Below, one piece after another: positions 1 through 7,023 of a stretch of DNA of 12,682 nt; within the stretch, counting starts at the first letter, position 1, and every line of letters begins with the position of its first letter. The notes below the pieces were generated by a model, which was not told the origin of the DNA, did no database searches, and saw nothing but the letters and a program-made list of their open reading frames with translations. Source of the stretch: Bacteroidota bacterium (GTDB taxonomy: Bacteria > Bacteroidota > Bacteroidia > Flavobacteriales > Flavobacteriaceae); contig JAEYZX010000169.1 in the NCBI GenBank assembly GCA_023427845.1, positions 1-12,682 of the forward strand, read 5' to 3'. The translations under genes and the position numbers were made by a program.

Positions 1-525
1 ATGACCACCGATCACCATTGCCGAAACGTCATTTGAAGGTTTGTTCAAGGCTTTTGACAAATAATACTTGAATCGCGAACTGTCGAGTGCGCCGCCCATA
101 CCGATGATCCTGTTTTTTGGCAGTCCGGTCGCCTTAAGCGCGAGATAGGTCATCGTATCCATAGGGTTTGAAACCACTACTACAATGGTCTCGGGCGAAT
201 GTTTAAGTACATTTTCGACTACGGTCTTAACGATTCCGGCGTTGATTCCGATAAGTTCCTCGCGAGTCATCCCGGGTTTTCTTGGAATTCCCGATGTGAT
301 CACCACAACATCGCTTCCGGCAGTCTTGGCGTAATCATTTGTTACTCCAGAAACCTGGGTGTTGAAACCTGTATTGGTGGCACATTGCATGATATCCATC
401 GCCTTACCTTCGGCAAATCCTTCTTTAATGTCAAGTAATACAACTTCACTCGCTATTCCCCTGTATGCGATTACATCCGCACATGTTGCACCGACATTTC
501 CGGCACCGACTATCGTAACTTTCAT
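1..525 (-). CDS. mdh: Malate dehydrogenase, C-terminal part cut off by the window edge
   Basis: Malate dehydrogenase interconverts malate and oxaloacetate with NAD in the TCA cycle (cytosol). The first 175 codons are present and run off the left edge. Visible in the translation: the Rossmann dinucleotide motif GAGNVG at residues 7-12; the NAD-ribose-binding Asp32 ending the second beta strand (VVLLD); the mobile active-site loop with Arg82 and Arg88 (RKPGMTR), where Arg82 marks malate over lactate specificity; Asn120 in SNPMD; Asp148/Arg151 in DSSRF; and His175, the catalytic histidine of the GGHGD motif, which is the last codon in the window. The ATG at 523-525 places the N-terminus exactly where the family begins. 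It lies 20 bases after the stop of the upstream outer-membrane protein gene, so it is probably transcribed from the gyrB promoter. The short gap shows no separate promoter. Not in doubt apart from the missing C-terminal half. Confidence 0.96.
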   Translation of the reverse strand, partial: MKVTIVGAGNVGATCADVIAYRGIASEVVLLDIKEGFAEGKAMDIMQCATNTGFNTQVSGVTNDYAKTAGSDVVVITSGIPRKPGMTREELIGINAGIVKTVVENVLKHSPETIVVVVSNPMDTMTYLALKATGLPKNRIIGMGGALDSSRFKYYLSKALNKPSNDVSAMVIGGH

Positions 526-545
526 ATGTACTGTTTTTATGTTGT

Positions 546-1568
546 TTAATTAAATTCGTATTGAACGGAAAGATTCGTATTGATGAATTTTCCGAAGGCT
601 GTGGCCGATTGTACAAAAAAATTGCCGAACTGGTACCTGAACGCGGCCTCACCAATTATGTTGGTTTTGGTTGTCTCGATTTCCTGCAGTTTTCGGTTAA
701 TGATGGATTGTACCGGTATCACCGATTCGATTTCCCCTTTCGGACCATCGACTTCATATCGTATGTCACTTGAATTGGCAATCAGCGCTCCCATTACCTC
801 GAAGCGATCCCACTGCTTTGACGCGTTAAGCTGAAATTGCATCGTATTAACGAGTCCGCTTATCTGATTTAACCCAAGGCTTCCGTAACTCGTTTGGGTG
901 TCGAGGAAATTAAAACTGATTTCCTCTTTCGCATATCCCGCAAATGCAGAAAAATGGATTTTTTTTTCATCCATTTTCTGGAAATACTGACTTAGGTTAT
1001 GCTTAAGCCCAAATCCGTAAACCTGATAATTTCCACGTTTCAGTTTGACCCGTGTAGAATATTTTACGGTAAGCTCGGTGCCGTATAACAATCCGACCGA
1101 TGCCTGCAGATAGGGATAGACCATCGTTTCGGAATCAATTCCTTCGGGCGATTCAAGCCGGACATTATTTATGTTTTCGCCATCATCGATCTGTCCGGTT
1201 AAATAAACCTGATCGTCATTTCCTAGTGCGGTTGGCACCGATGCCGAACTTGCGCCTTCTATCGTAAAGAACGAAAAATCGGAATTGTTTACCGTAAACC
1301 GGCGGTCATCATTTGGAACAACAAAAATGTTCGTGTGCAGACTTACGGTCACGTCCCAAAGTTTTCTTTTCTGCGGCGTGACCACCCATGCCGACGATGA
1401 CTGATAAATTGCCGCATCGGTTGCGGGTGTCAGATATCGCGAAGAAAAAAACAACGCATCGTTCAGCAGGTTATCGATCTGGGTAAAAGCATCGGCCGAT
1501 TGTGAAAGTGCCTTATCGCCAAAAAATAAGCTGCCAATCAATGTTATGTAAAGCGATACCTTACGCAT
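546..1568 (-). CDS. DUF6588-type outer-membrane beta-barrel protein
   Basis: A 340-residue exported protein of unknown function. It resembles the DUF6588 proteins I know from flavobacteria, often beside gyrB and mdh; that family name is from memory of the sequence pattern, not a search. The N-terminus MRKVSLYITLIGSLFFGDKALSQ is a signal peptide with cleavage likely near residue 22. The body alternates polar and hydrophobic residues, as in an outer-membrane barrel (for example residues 151-170, 182-190, 205-221 and 308-328), and it ends with aromatic-rich VQYEFN. I chose the ATG at 1566-1568. An upstream in-frame ATG would add 32 basic residues that merely re-read gyrB and would spoil the signal peptide. 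The start overlaps the gyrB stop by 8 bases (ATGCGTAA), suggesting translational coupling. mdh follows after 20 bases. No catalytic motif is visible. Confidence 0.88.
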   Translation of the reverse strand: MRKVSLYITLIGSLFFGDKALSQSADAFTQIDNLLNDALFFSSRYLTPATDAAIYQSSSAWVVTPQKRKLWDVTVSLHTNIFVVPNDDRRFTVNNSDFSFFTIEGASSASVPTALGNDDQVYLTGQIDDGENINNVRLESPEGIDSETMVYPYLQASVGLLYGTELTVKYSTRVKLKRGNYQVYGFGLKHNLSQYFQKMDEKKIHFSAFAGYAKEEISFNFLDTQTSYGSLGLNQISGLVNTMQFQLNASKQWDRFEVMGALIANSSDIRYEVDGPKGEIESVIPVQSIINRKLQEIETTKTNIIGEAAFRYQFGNFFVQSATAFGKFINTNLSVQYEFN

Positions 1569-3501
1569 CAATCTTCGCGTACGCTGCATTTTTTTCAATG
1601 AACTCACGTCGCGGCGGAACCTCGTCGCCCATAAGCATCGAAAACACGCGATCTGCTTCGGCAAGGCTGTCGATGTTTACCTGGCGCAACGTCCTGAAAT
1701 TCGGATCCATCGTTGTTTCCCACAATTGCTCGGCATTCATCTCTCCAAGACCTTTGTATCGCTGGATCGACGCGCTTCCGCCCATTCTTTCGTTGGCCTG
1801 GTCGCGCTGCAAGTCGGTCCACGCATATTCTTTCTTATTTCCTTTTTTAACCAAATACAACGGCGGTGCCGCGATATAAACATGCCCTTCTTCGATAAGT
1901 TCTTTCATGAAACGGAAGAAGAATGTTAAAATCAATGTCGCAATGTGGCTACCATCGACGTCGGCATCACACATGATGATGACTTTATGATAGCGCAGTT
2001 TTTCAAGGTTAAGCGCTTTGCTGTCCTCGGCAGTTCCGACCGTTACCCCAAGCGCGGTAAAGATGTTACGGATTTCCTCATTTTCGAAAACCTTGTGATG
2101 CATCGCTTTTTCGACATTCAGGATCTTTCCACGAAGCGGCAGGATCGCCTGGAAGTTACGGTCGCGGCCTTGTTTTGCGGTTCCGCCTGCCGAGTCACCC
2201 TCGACAAGGTAAACTTCGCATTTTGCCGGATCCTGTTCGGAACAATCCGACAGTTTACCTGGCAATCCGCCGCCGCCCATTACGGTTTTACGCTGCACCA
2301 TTTCACGCGCTTTCTTCGCGGCATGACGCGCCTGCGCAGCCAGAATCACCTTTTGAATGATAATTTTGGCATCGTTCGGGTTCTCCTCAAGATAATTCTC
2401 AAGCATCTCACCCACCGCCTGGCTTACGGGCGACACGACTTCGCGGTTGCCCAGCTTGGTCTTGGTCTGTCCTTCGAACTGCGGCTCAGCGACCTTTACC
2501 GAAATGATTGCGGTAAGTCCTTCACGGAAGTCGTCTCCGGCAATTTCGAATTTCAACTTATCCAGTAATCCCGATGCATCGGCATACTTCTTCAGGGTTC
2601 GTGTCAATCCGCTTCGGAATCCCTGAAGATGCGTACCTCCTTCGTGCGTATTGATATTGTTTACGTACGAGAATATATTCTCGGTATAGCTTGTATTGTA
2701 GATAAGAGCCACTTCTACCGGAATCTCGAACTTATCACTGTCCATGCTGATTACATGCGAGATTATCGGCTCGCGGTTTCCATCAAGGTAGCGGATATAT
2801 TCTTTAAGCCCTTCATCGGAGTGAAACACTTCCTGAATGAAGTTGCCGTCCTTATCAACTTCACGCTTGTCGGTAAAGGTAATTGTGATACCCTTGTTCA
2901 GAAACGACAGTTCGCGCATTCGGGCCGTAAGGGTGTCATACGAAAATTCTGTTGTTTGCGTAAAAATCGTGTCATCGGGATAGAAGGTCTGCATCGTTCC
3001 GCGCTTCTCGGTTGTTCCGATCTGCTTTACCGGATATAATGCCTTTCCGCGTTCGTATTCCTGCTCATATATTTTTCCGTCGCGGAAAACGGTCGATTTC
3101 ATGTGTTTTGACAATGCATTCACCACCGAAACCCCAACGCCGTGCAAACCACCCGAGACCTTATACGAATCCTTGTCAAATTTTCCACCCGCACCGATTT
3201 TGGTCATTACGACCTCAAGTGCGGAAACCCCTTCTTTTTTATGTATATCGACCGGAATACCGCGGCCATTGTCTTCTACTGTTATCGATCCATCTTCATT
3301 TATCGCAACACTTATCGCATCGCAATGCCCGCCCATCGCCTCGTCAATCGAGTTATCGACGACTTCGTAAACCAGATGGTGCAAGCCTCGAACACCTACA
3401 TCGCCAATGTACATCGAGGGACGCATCCTAACGTGCTCCATCCCTTCCAATGCCTGAATACTGTCTGCCGAATAGTTGTTCTTCTTAATCTCTTCGTTCA
3501 T
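1561..3501 (-). CDS. gyrB: DNA gyrase subunit B
   Basis: ATPase subunit of DNA gyrase, which with GyrA introduces negative supercoils into DNA. Domains in order: GHKL ATPase with catalytic Glu46 and Mg-binding Asn50 (YEVVDNSIDEA), the ATP-binding motif EDNGRG at 76-81 and the lid GGLHGVGVSVVNALS at 117-131; a transducer domain with the QTK loop (Gln345 to Lys347); the TOPRIM domain with Glu434 in LVEGDSAGG and the Mg-binding Asp512/Asp514/Asp516 in DADVDGSH; and the C-terminal tail with RYKGLGEMNAEQLW near 581-594. At 646 residues it has the short form usual in Bacteroidota and lacks the roughly 160-residue insert of the E. coli protein. GyrB rather than ParE is supported by overall similarity to flavobacterial GyrB. 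A TAnnTTTG promoter element lies about 40 bases upstream. The stop codon lies inside the start of the next gene. Confidence 0.98.
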   Translation of the reverse strand: MNEEIKKNNYSADSIQALEGMEHVRMRPSMYIGDVGVRGLHHLVYEVVDNSIDEAMGGHCDAISVAINEDGSITVEDNGRGIPVDIHKKEGVSALEVVMTKIGAGGKFDKDSYKVSGGLHGVGVSVVNALSKHMKSTVFRDGKIYEQEYERGKALYPVKQIGTTEKRGTMQTFYPDDTIFTQTTEFSYDTLTARMRELSFLNKGITITFTDKREVDKDGNFIQEVFHSDEGLKEYIRYLDGNREPIISHVISMDSDKFEIPVEVALIYNTSYTENIFSYVNNINTHEGGTHLQGFRSGLTRTLKKYADASGLLDKLKFEIAGDDFREGLTAIISVKVAEPQFEGQTKTKLGNREVVSPVSQAVGEMLENYLEENPNDAKIIIQKVILAAQARHAAKKAREMVQRKTVMGGGGLPGKLSDCSEQDPAKCEVYLVEGDSAGGTAKQGRDRNFQAILPLRGKILNVEKAMHHKVFENEEIRNIFTALGVTVGTAEDSKALNLEKLRYHKVIIMCDADVDGSHIATLILTFFFRFMKELIEEGHVYIAAPPLYLVKKGNKKEYAWTDLQRDQANERMGGSASIQRYKGLGEMNAEQLWETTMDPNFRTLRQVNIDSLAEADRVFSMLMGDEVPPRREFIEKNAAYAKIDA

Positions 3502-3540
3502 ATTAATTTTATGCTAAAAATTGATTTTTTACCTAACAGG

Positions 3541-3548
3541 CAAATATA
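3541..3548 (-). promoter_or_regulatory. Probable -7 promoter element of the gyrB operon
   Basis: On the minus strand this reads TATATTTG, an exact match to the TAnnTTTG -7 element of Bacteroidota housekeeping promoters. Transcription would start about 5 bases further on, giving a leader of roughly 36 bases before the gyrB ATG at 3501. A clear TTG -33 element at the usual 19-base spacing is not visible, so only half of the promoter is supported. It is the best candidate in the 117-base gap 3502-3618, which otherwise holds only A+T-rich sequence and no convincing terminator for the epimerase gene. Confidence 0.55.
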
Positions 3549-3618
3549 TAAAATAGGCATCTATTATACCTTAAAAACAGTTTGTTTCCGGTTGAAGTTA
3601 TTAACATTTTGTCGAATT

Positions 3619-4638
3619 TTAGCGCCATAATTCGGCACCGGCACCATCGCGCACCGGATAGCGGATTTTACCAAAATCGAACGACACGCCATCGGCAATA
3701 TCCTTGCTTAAAAGCATGGCACCATCGGCATCGAGGTAGTTTAAAAGTGGAGCAAGCTGTACGAGTCCTGAAATCCCGACCGTCGATTCGGTCATGCAGC
3801 CGGCCATGATCAGTAAATCGCGTTCCCGGGTCGATTCGATCATTCGGAGAGCAGGCGTGATTCCGCCACATTTCATGAGTTTGATATTGATTCCGTGAAA
3901 CCGCTCGGCGCAGGCCGCAACATCTTCTTCGCGCTGGCAGCTTTCATCTGCTATCACTATCACTTCAGATTCGGCTTTTACTTTCTTCATGCCTTCAGTA
4001 TCCGATGCCGGCAAAGGCTGTTCAATAAATTCAACATTCAGGTCTTTGAGAATCTTGGAGTACGAGACCGTCTGCCCGGCAGTCCATCCGCCATTCGCAT
4101 CGACGCGAAAAACCGCATCTGTGGCCGACCGCAATGCCTCGATGATTTTAATATCATCCGGAGTACCAAGTTTAATTTTGTAGATCGGCCAAGGCATTTC
4201 GGCTATTTTATGTTTCATGACCGCTATTTCGTCGATTCCGATCGTATAGGAGGTCATTGGCGTATAACTGTTTTGATCCGACCAAAAACTGCGGAGCGTC
4301 TTCTTGTGTTTCCTCGCATAATAATCCCAATACGCGACATCTACAGCGCATAGTGCAAAGAAATCATCAGACAGCATCGGTGCAAGCATTTGCCAAAGTT
4401 CAGACGGATGTAAGTCACCTGCACTTTCAACAATAGGCGCCACTTTTTGAAAGCCGGCAGTCAGTTTCTCTATCGTGCTTCCATAATACGGATTTGCCGT
4501 GGCTTCTCCGTATCCGGTAAAAGTACCATCAGACACGATGGCGATCATTGTTTTCTGAAGTGTGACCGTATATCGGGAAATCGTAAACGGATGCCGCAAC
4601 GGGAGCTCGCGGCATTCGAAATTGAGGGTTAAAGCCAT
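3619..4638 (-). CDS. Dipeptide epimerase (L-Ala-D/L-Glu epimerase type), enolase superfamily
   Basis: A 339-residue member of the muconate-lactonizing-enzyme subgroup of the enolase superfamily. The closest family is dipeptide epimerase, which interconverts L-Ala-D-Glu and L-Ala-L-Glu so that murein peptide can be recycled or catabolised in the cytosol. Seen: capping domain with LPLRHPFTISR at 12-22 and YGEATANPYYG at 43-53; KxK catalytic pair Lys154/Lys156 (YKIKLG); three Mg ligands Asp180 (RVDANGGW), Glu206 (FIEQPLP) and Asp231 (IADES); the second general base Lys253/Lys256 (NIKLMKCGG); and the DxD at 303-305 (LDADGAMLL), which in this family contacts the substrate amino group. That DxD, plus GCMTEST at 280-286, argues against o-succinylbenzoate synthase or muconate cycloisomerase. 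The exact dipeptide preference cannot be read here. A terminator hairpin abuts its start codon. Confidence 0.87.
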   Translation of the reverse strand: MALTLNFECRELPLRHPFTISRYTVTLQKTMIAIVSDGTFTGYGEATANPYYGSTIEKLTAGFQKVAPIVESAGDLHPSELWQMLAPMLSDDFFALCAVDVAYWDYYARKHKKTLRSFWSDQNSYTPMTSYTIGIDEIAVMKHKIAEMPWPIYKIKLGTPDDIKIIEALRSATDAVFRVDANGGWTAGQTVSYSKILKDLNVEFIEQPLPASDTEGMKKVKAESEVIVIADESCQREEDVAACAERFHGINIKLMKCGGITPALRMIESTRERDLLIMAGCMTESTVGISGLVQLAPLLNYLDADGAMLLSKDIADGVSFDFGKIRYPVRDGAGAELWR

Positions 4639-4662
4639 AAAAAACGCCTATAGTGGCGCTTT
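4639..4662 (-). terminator. Rho-independent terminator after the GreA-like gene
   Basis: Read on the minus strand: AAAGCGCC, loop ACTATA, GGCGTTTT and two further T. This gives an 8-base-pair stem (one G-U pair) with four central G-C pairs and a run of six T. It lies about 49 bases after the GreA-like stop. The T-run ends directly against the ATG of the epimerase gene at 4638. On the plus strand the wobble becomes an A-C mismatch and the tail is poorer, so it is oriented for minus-strand transcripts. Confidence 0.65.
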
Positions 4663-4669
4663 AAAAATA
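4662..4669 (-). promoter_or_regulatory. Weak candidate -7 element for the epimerase gene
   Basis: The minus strand reads TATTTTTA, seven of eight to TAnnTTTG. No TTG -33 element is found at 17 to 23 bases upstream. If it is used, transcription would begin within the terminator hairpin around 4657. The epimerase's own message would then lack the left arm of the stem and keep its start codon accessible. This is inference from position only. Confidence 0.25.
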
Positions 4670-4710
4670 CGAACATTTGACAGAAATTGACCACTAAACA
4701 TATTGTTTTG

Positions 4711-5157
4711 TCAGCTTACTTCTTCGATCGCATATTTTGTATTGCTGACTTCAAAAGTAAATCCGACCTGCTGCCCCATCAGCTGACTTCCCAATGGCGA
4801 TTGTGGCGACAATGCAATGATGCTCCTGCCATCGATGGTGATCTTTGGCAATGCGACGCCCACGAACAGCAATATTCCTTTAGCTTTGACGAGGCTTCCA
4901 AGTACTATTTTATCGGATTTAAATTCAGGGTCGATTTTATCCAGTACTGCTTTTTGCTCGAGGCATTCAGATAACTTACGGTTCAACTTCTCCTGTTCGA
5001 TGTGCATCATCGATAGTGCCGTCTCATGTTTGTCGCCTGCCGATCCTTTTGCGTCGTTTTTGGAATCCTCGGTCAGTGCCGAAATCATATCGCGAAACGC
5101 ATCGATTCGATCCTGGACAAGCTGGCGATAATAGGCATGAATTTTTAGTTTAAACAT
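4711..5157 (-). CDS. GreA/GreB-family transcription factor-like protein
   Basis: A 148-residue protein with the two-part build of Gre factors, which enter the RNA polymerase secondary channel and stimulate cleavage of backtracked RNA. Residues about 1-76 form a polar, helical, coiled-coil-like segment. Residues about 80-148 resemble the FKBP-like GreA C-terminal domain, especially LSPQSPLGSQLMGQQVG at 116-132, which parallels the SPLGRALLGKKVG motif of GreA. At the expected hairpin tip the sequence AGDKHETA carries Asp42 and Glu45, matching in number and spacing the acidic Asp41/Glu44 pair of GreA. True GreA is about 158 residues and has a different tip context (GDLSENAEY), so this is a paralogue rather than GreA itself. 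As I recall, relatives in flavobacterial genomes are sometimes labelled 3-oxoacyl-ACP synthase, which nothing here supports. It has its own promoter upstream and a terminator downstream, so it is probably monocistronic. Confidence 0.78.
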   Translation of the reverse strand: MFKLKIHAYYRQLVQDRIDAFRDMISALTEDSKNDAKGSAGDKHETALSMMHIEQEKLNRKLSECLEQKAVLDKIDPEFKSDKIVLGSLVKAKGILLFVGVALPKITIDGRSIIALSPQSPLGSQLMGQQVGFTFEVSNTKYAIEEVS

Positions 5158-5160
5158 CTG

Positions 5161-5207
5161 GCCACGGATTAGACCGAAAAAGGATTAAAAAAAGGTAGCC
5201 ACAGATT
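5161..5207. repeat. Imperfect short direct repeat in the intergenic gap
   Basis: GCCACGGATT at 5161-5170 recurs as GCCACAGATT at 5198-5207 (9 of 10 bases, 37 apart), with a third partial copy of the GGATTA core at 5182-5187. The sequence resembles the GCCACAGATTA-type motifs I recall from intergenic regions of flavobacterial genomes. That link is from memory and was not tested. Confidence 0.35.
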
Positions 5208-5222
5208 CGCACATTAGCAAAA
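5190..5222 (-). promoter_or_regulatory. Promoter of the GreA-like gene
   Basis: On the minus strand TTTTG (-33; its TTG is at 5220-5218) is followed after 20 bases by TACCTTTT (-7; 5197-5190). This is one base off TAnnTTTG, with spacing inside the range used by flavobacterial RNA polymerase. The predicted start near 5184 gives a leader of about 27 bases before the ATG at 5157. It indicates that the GreA-like gene is not simply read through from the upstream barrel gene. Confidence 0.5.
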
Positions 5223-5259
5223 CAAATTCGGTGCTCCGGCAAAACGTTTACGGCAAGAC

Positions 5260-7023
5260 TTAAAAATCAAATTTATAGCTCGCCCCCAACAAAACCTGGA
5301 AACGCTGCACCGGATAGTCGATCCATTTCTCATACGCCTGGTTTGCGATGTTGTTGAATTTCAAAAAGCCTGTGAGTCGGTCATTGTGTTTGTAACCGAC
5401 GTGCGCATTTGCGTCAAAATAGCTTTCGAGCGTTTCAGCACCGTTAAAAGCAGCAGAACCGATATAGGTTTTGAAATCTTCACGTTCGCCTACAAAAAAA
5501 ACATCGGCACCGGCATACCATTTTTTGGTAATCGTCACGTCCAGACTGGATCCAATTCTGATGGCCGGCAGGTTCCACGCTTCGTCCTGGTCATCGGTCG
5601 TATATTTGTTGAACGAGGCATTGATCCCGAATGAAACATTTTTAGAAAAATCGGCGTTGATCTCACCAAACACATTTATCGTTTTTACATCGTCATAAAC
5701 AACCCCGAATGAATTTCCGTACTGATATCCCGCAAGATCATTGTCGAACAACGCAGGCGCCGGAGAACTGTTATTCAGGAACAACGGTTTGTTCTTTTCG
5801 TTCATATACGATCCGCGTACATTATAACTCACGCTGTTTGCGAGCTTACCTTTCAGTCCCGCAAAAATTTCATACTGACGGTCGGTTGGCGCGATGAAAA
5901 GCGTCGGGGAAACAAATGGATTTTCGTTCGTAAAATCGCGGTACGAGTTCTGGTCAAGACTTCCTTCGGCACCGGTATAGAAAACCATCAAATCGCCCAC
6001 CACTTTCAACGACGCGTTGATTTGCGGATAGATGAAAAACCTGTTGTCGCTATTTTCGGTATCGATGCTGTAAAATGCCGCGGCCCCAAGATTGATTGTC
6101 CAGTCGTCCCGGTTGATCACAAAGCTCGGATGAAACCCGAAATTCGCATAACCATATTGAATTGACGAAATATCCTGAAAATCATTTTCGAACGAACCTC
6201 CGATGTAATCAACAATGAAATCGGCATTTATGCTGGTATCCGCAATATCAAAATTAAACGACGGCTTGATGTAAAAACGGTTTTCGGCCGAATCGAACGA
6301 ATCCGAAAAACGGTTGAACTTTAAGTTGGCTTTACTGAAGATGCTTTCGCGCATCTCGATCTGGCCACCAACATAAAAATTGTAGAATGTATGTTGCGGA
6401 TCTACCCTGTCATAATCCAGTTCGTCGTCAAAATAATCCTGTTCGATGCCATACCAATTGTAGATCTGATGCTGGAATCCGCCATCAATCAGGTACGAGT
6501 ATCTGTCCTGCTTGTTTCCGTATGTAAGATCAAGCGACGTATTCATAAACTTATCGTCGAGAATCAGTTCGTCGATTCCGCCGGCGCTTGAAAAATGGCG
6601 CAACATTCCGCCAACGTATCCGCTTTCACCAACATTTTCGGTCACAAACAATTCGGCATTCGCATTGAAGTAATTCCCGATTCCGAGCGTAAGATAGTTT
6701 TTATACAATCGTTCCCGCTCTTCCCGATCCACACCTGCCGCGCGGCCTTTTGCCGGAGCGAATGTCGATGCCACGGGAAACGAAAATATATTATAGGTAA
6801 TCGGGACTTTCTGCATTGCATCGTCATCTTCAAGCGAAGGCGTTTCCTTTACCTTAAATGCATCCGAGATTGTGGGCGTGTACGGTTTAACCACATTTAC
6901 GACCTCGGTACCGATGTTCTCCTCGCGTTGGGCAAAAGCCGATTGGAATCCGGAGAGGAAAACTATAAAAACTATTGCGTATGATAGGCTGTACTTCATG
7001 TTGATTTTATTGAGATTCGGCAT
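5260..7023 (-). CDS. Outer-membrane beta-barrel protein, TonB-dependent-receptor-like but lacking a plug domain
   Basis: A 587-residue exported protein. The signal peptide is KYSLSYAIVFIVFLSGFQSAFA at residues 10-31, cut before Gln32. A short periplasmic stretch follows, with the distinctive GTEVVNVVKPYTPTISDAF at 38-56. From about residue 110 to the end it is a series of amphipathic beta strands; counting by eye I find about 22, the number in TonB-dependent transporter barrels. It ends in ASYKFDF, with the terminal Phe expected of barrels inserted by the BAM machinery. There is no room for the roughly 130-residue plug, and no SusC carboxypeptidase-like domain. The ATG at 7021-7023 directly follows the TPR gene's TAA (TAAATG). 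Met9 (6999) is an alternative start with an A-rich leader and a more typical signal peptide. Linkage suggests it works with the TPR protein; the function is unknown. Confidence 0.85.
   Translation of the reverse strand: MPNLNKINMKYSLSYAIVFIVFLSGFQSAFAQREENIGTEVVNVVKPYTPTISDAFKVKETPSLEDDDAMQKVPITYNIFSFPVASTFAPAKGRAAGVDREERERLYKNYLTLGIGNYFNANAELFVTENVGESGYVGGMLRHFSSAGGIDELILDDKFMNTSLDLTYGNKQDRYSYLIDGGFQHQIYNWYGIEQDYFDDELDYDRVDPQHTFYNFYVGGQIEMRESIFSKANLKFNRFSDSFDSAENRFYIKPSFNFDIADTSINADFIVDYIGGSFENDFQDISSIQYGYANFGFHPSFVINRDDWTINLGAAAFYSIDTENSDNRFFIYPQINASLKVVGDLMVFYTGAEGSLDQNSYRDFTNENPFVSPTLFIAPTDRQYEIFAGLKGKLANSVSYNVRGSYMNEKNKPLFLNNSSPAPALFDNDLAGYQYGNSFGVVYDDVKTINVFGEINADFSKNVSFGINASFNKYTTDDQDEAWNLPAIRIGSSLDVTITKKWYAGADVFFVGEREDFKTYIGSAAFNGAETLESYFDANAHVGYKHNDRLTGFLKFNNIANQAYEKWIDYPVQRFQVLLGASYKFDF

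Noticed and set aside
1569..1664. N-terminal extension of the DUF6588-type gene to an upstream ATG
   Set aside because: It would overlap gyrB by 104 bases, adds a basic non-family segment and pushes the signal peptide to residue 33. The ATG at 1566-1568 fits better.
1945..2568. A 207-codon plus-strand open frame inside gyrB
   Set aside because: It lies wholly antisense to a clearly conserved gyrB, has no recognisable domain and no promoter; long antisense frames are expected opposite such codon usage.
3555..3585. Weak AAAC/GTTT inverted repeat downstream of the epimerase gene as a terminator
   Set aside because: The stem is four A/T-rich pairs with no G-C core; too weak to call.
3619..4638. 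o-Succinylbenzoate synthase (menC) or muconate cycloisomerase
   Set aside because: The DxD motif at residues 303-305 and the overall pattern fit the dipeptide epimerase branch, and no menaquinone or aromatic-degradation genes are adjacent.
5224..5246. Possible terminator hairpin after the barrel gene
   Set aside because: Only three base pairs (CGG/CCG) form around the loop and the following tract is not a U-run.
5260..7023. SusC-type nutrient receptor with a SusD partner
   Set aside because: There is no plug, no carboxypeptidase-like N-terminal domain and no SusD lipoprotein gene nearby; the partner is a TPR protein without a lipobox.
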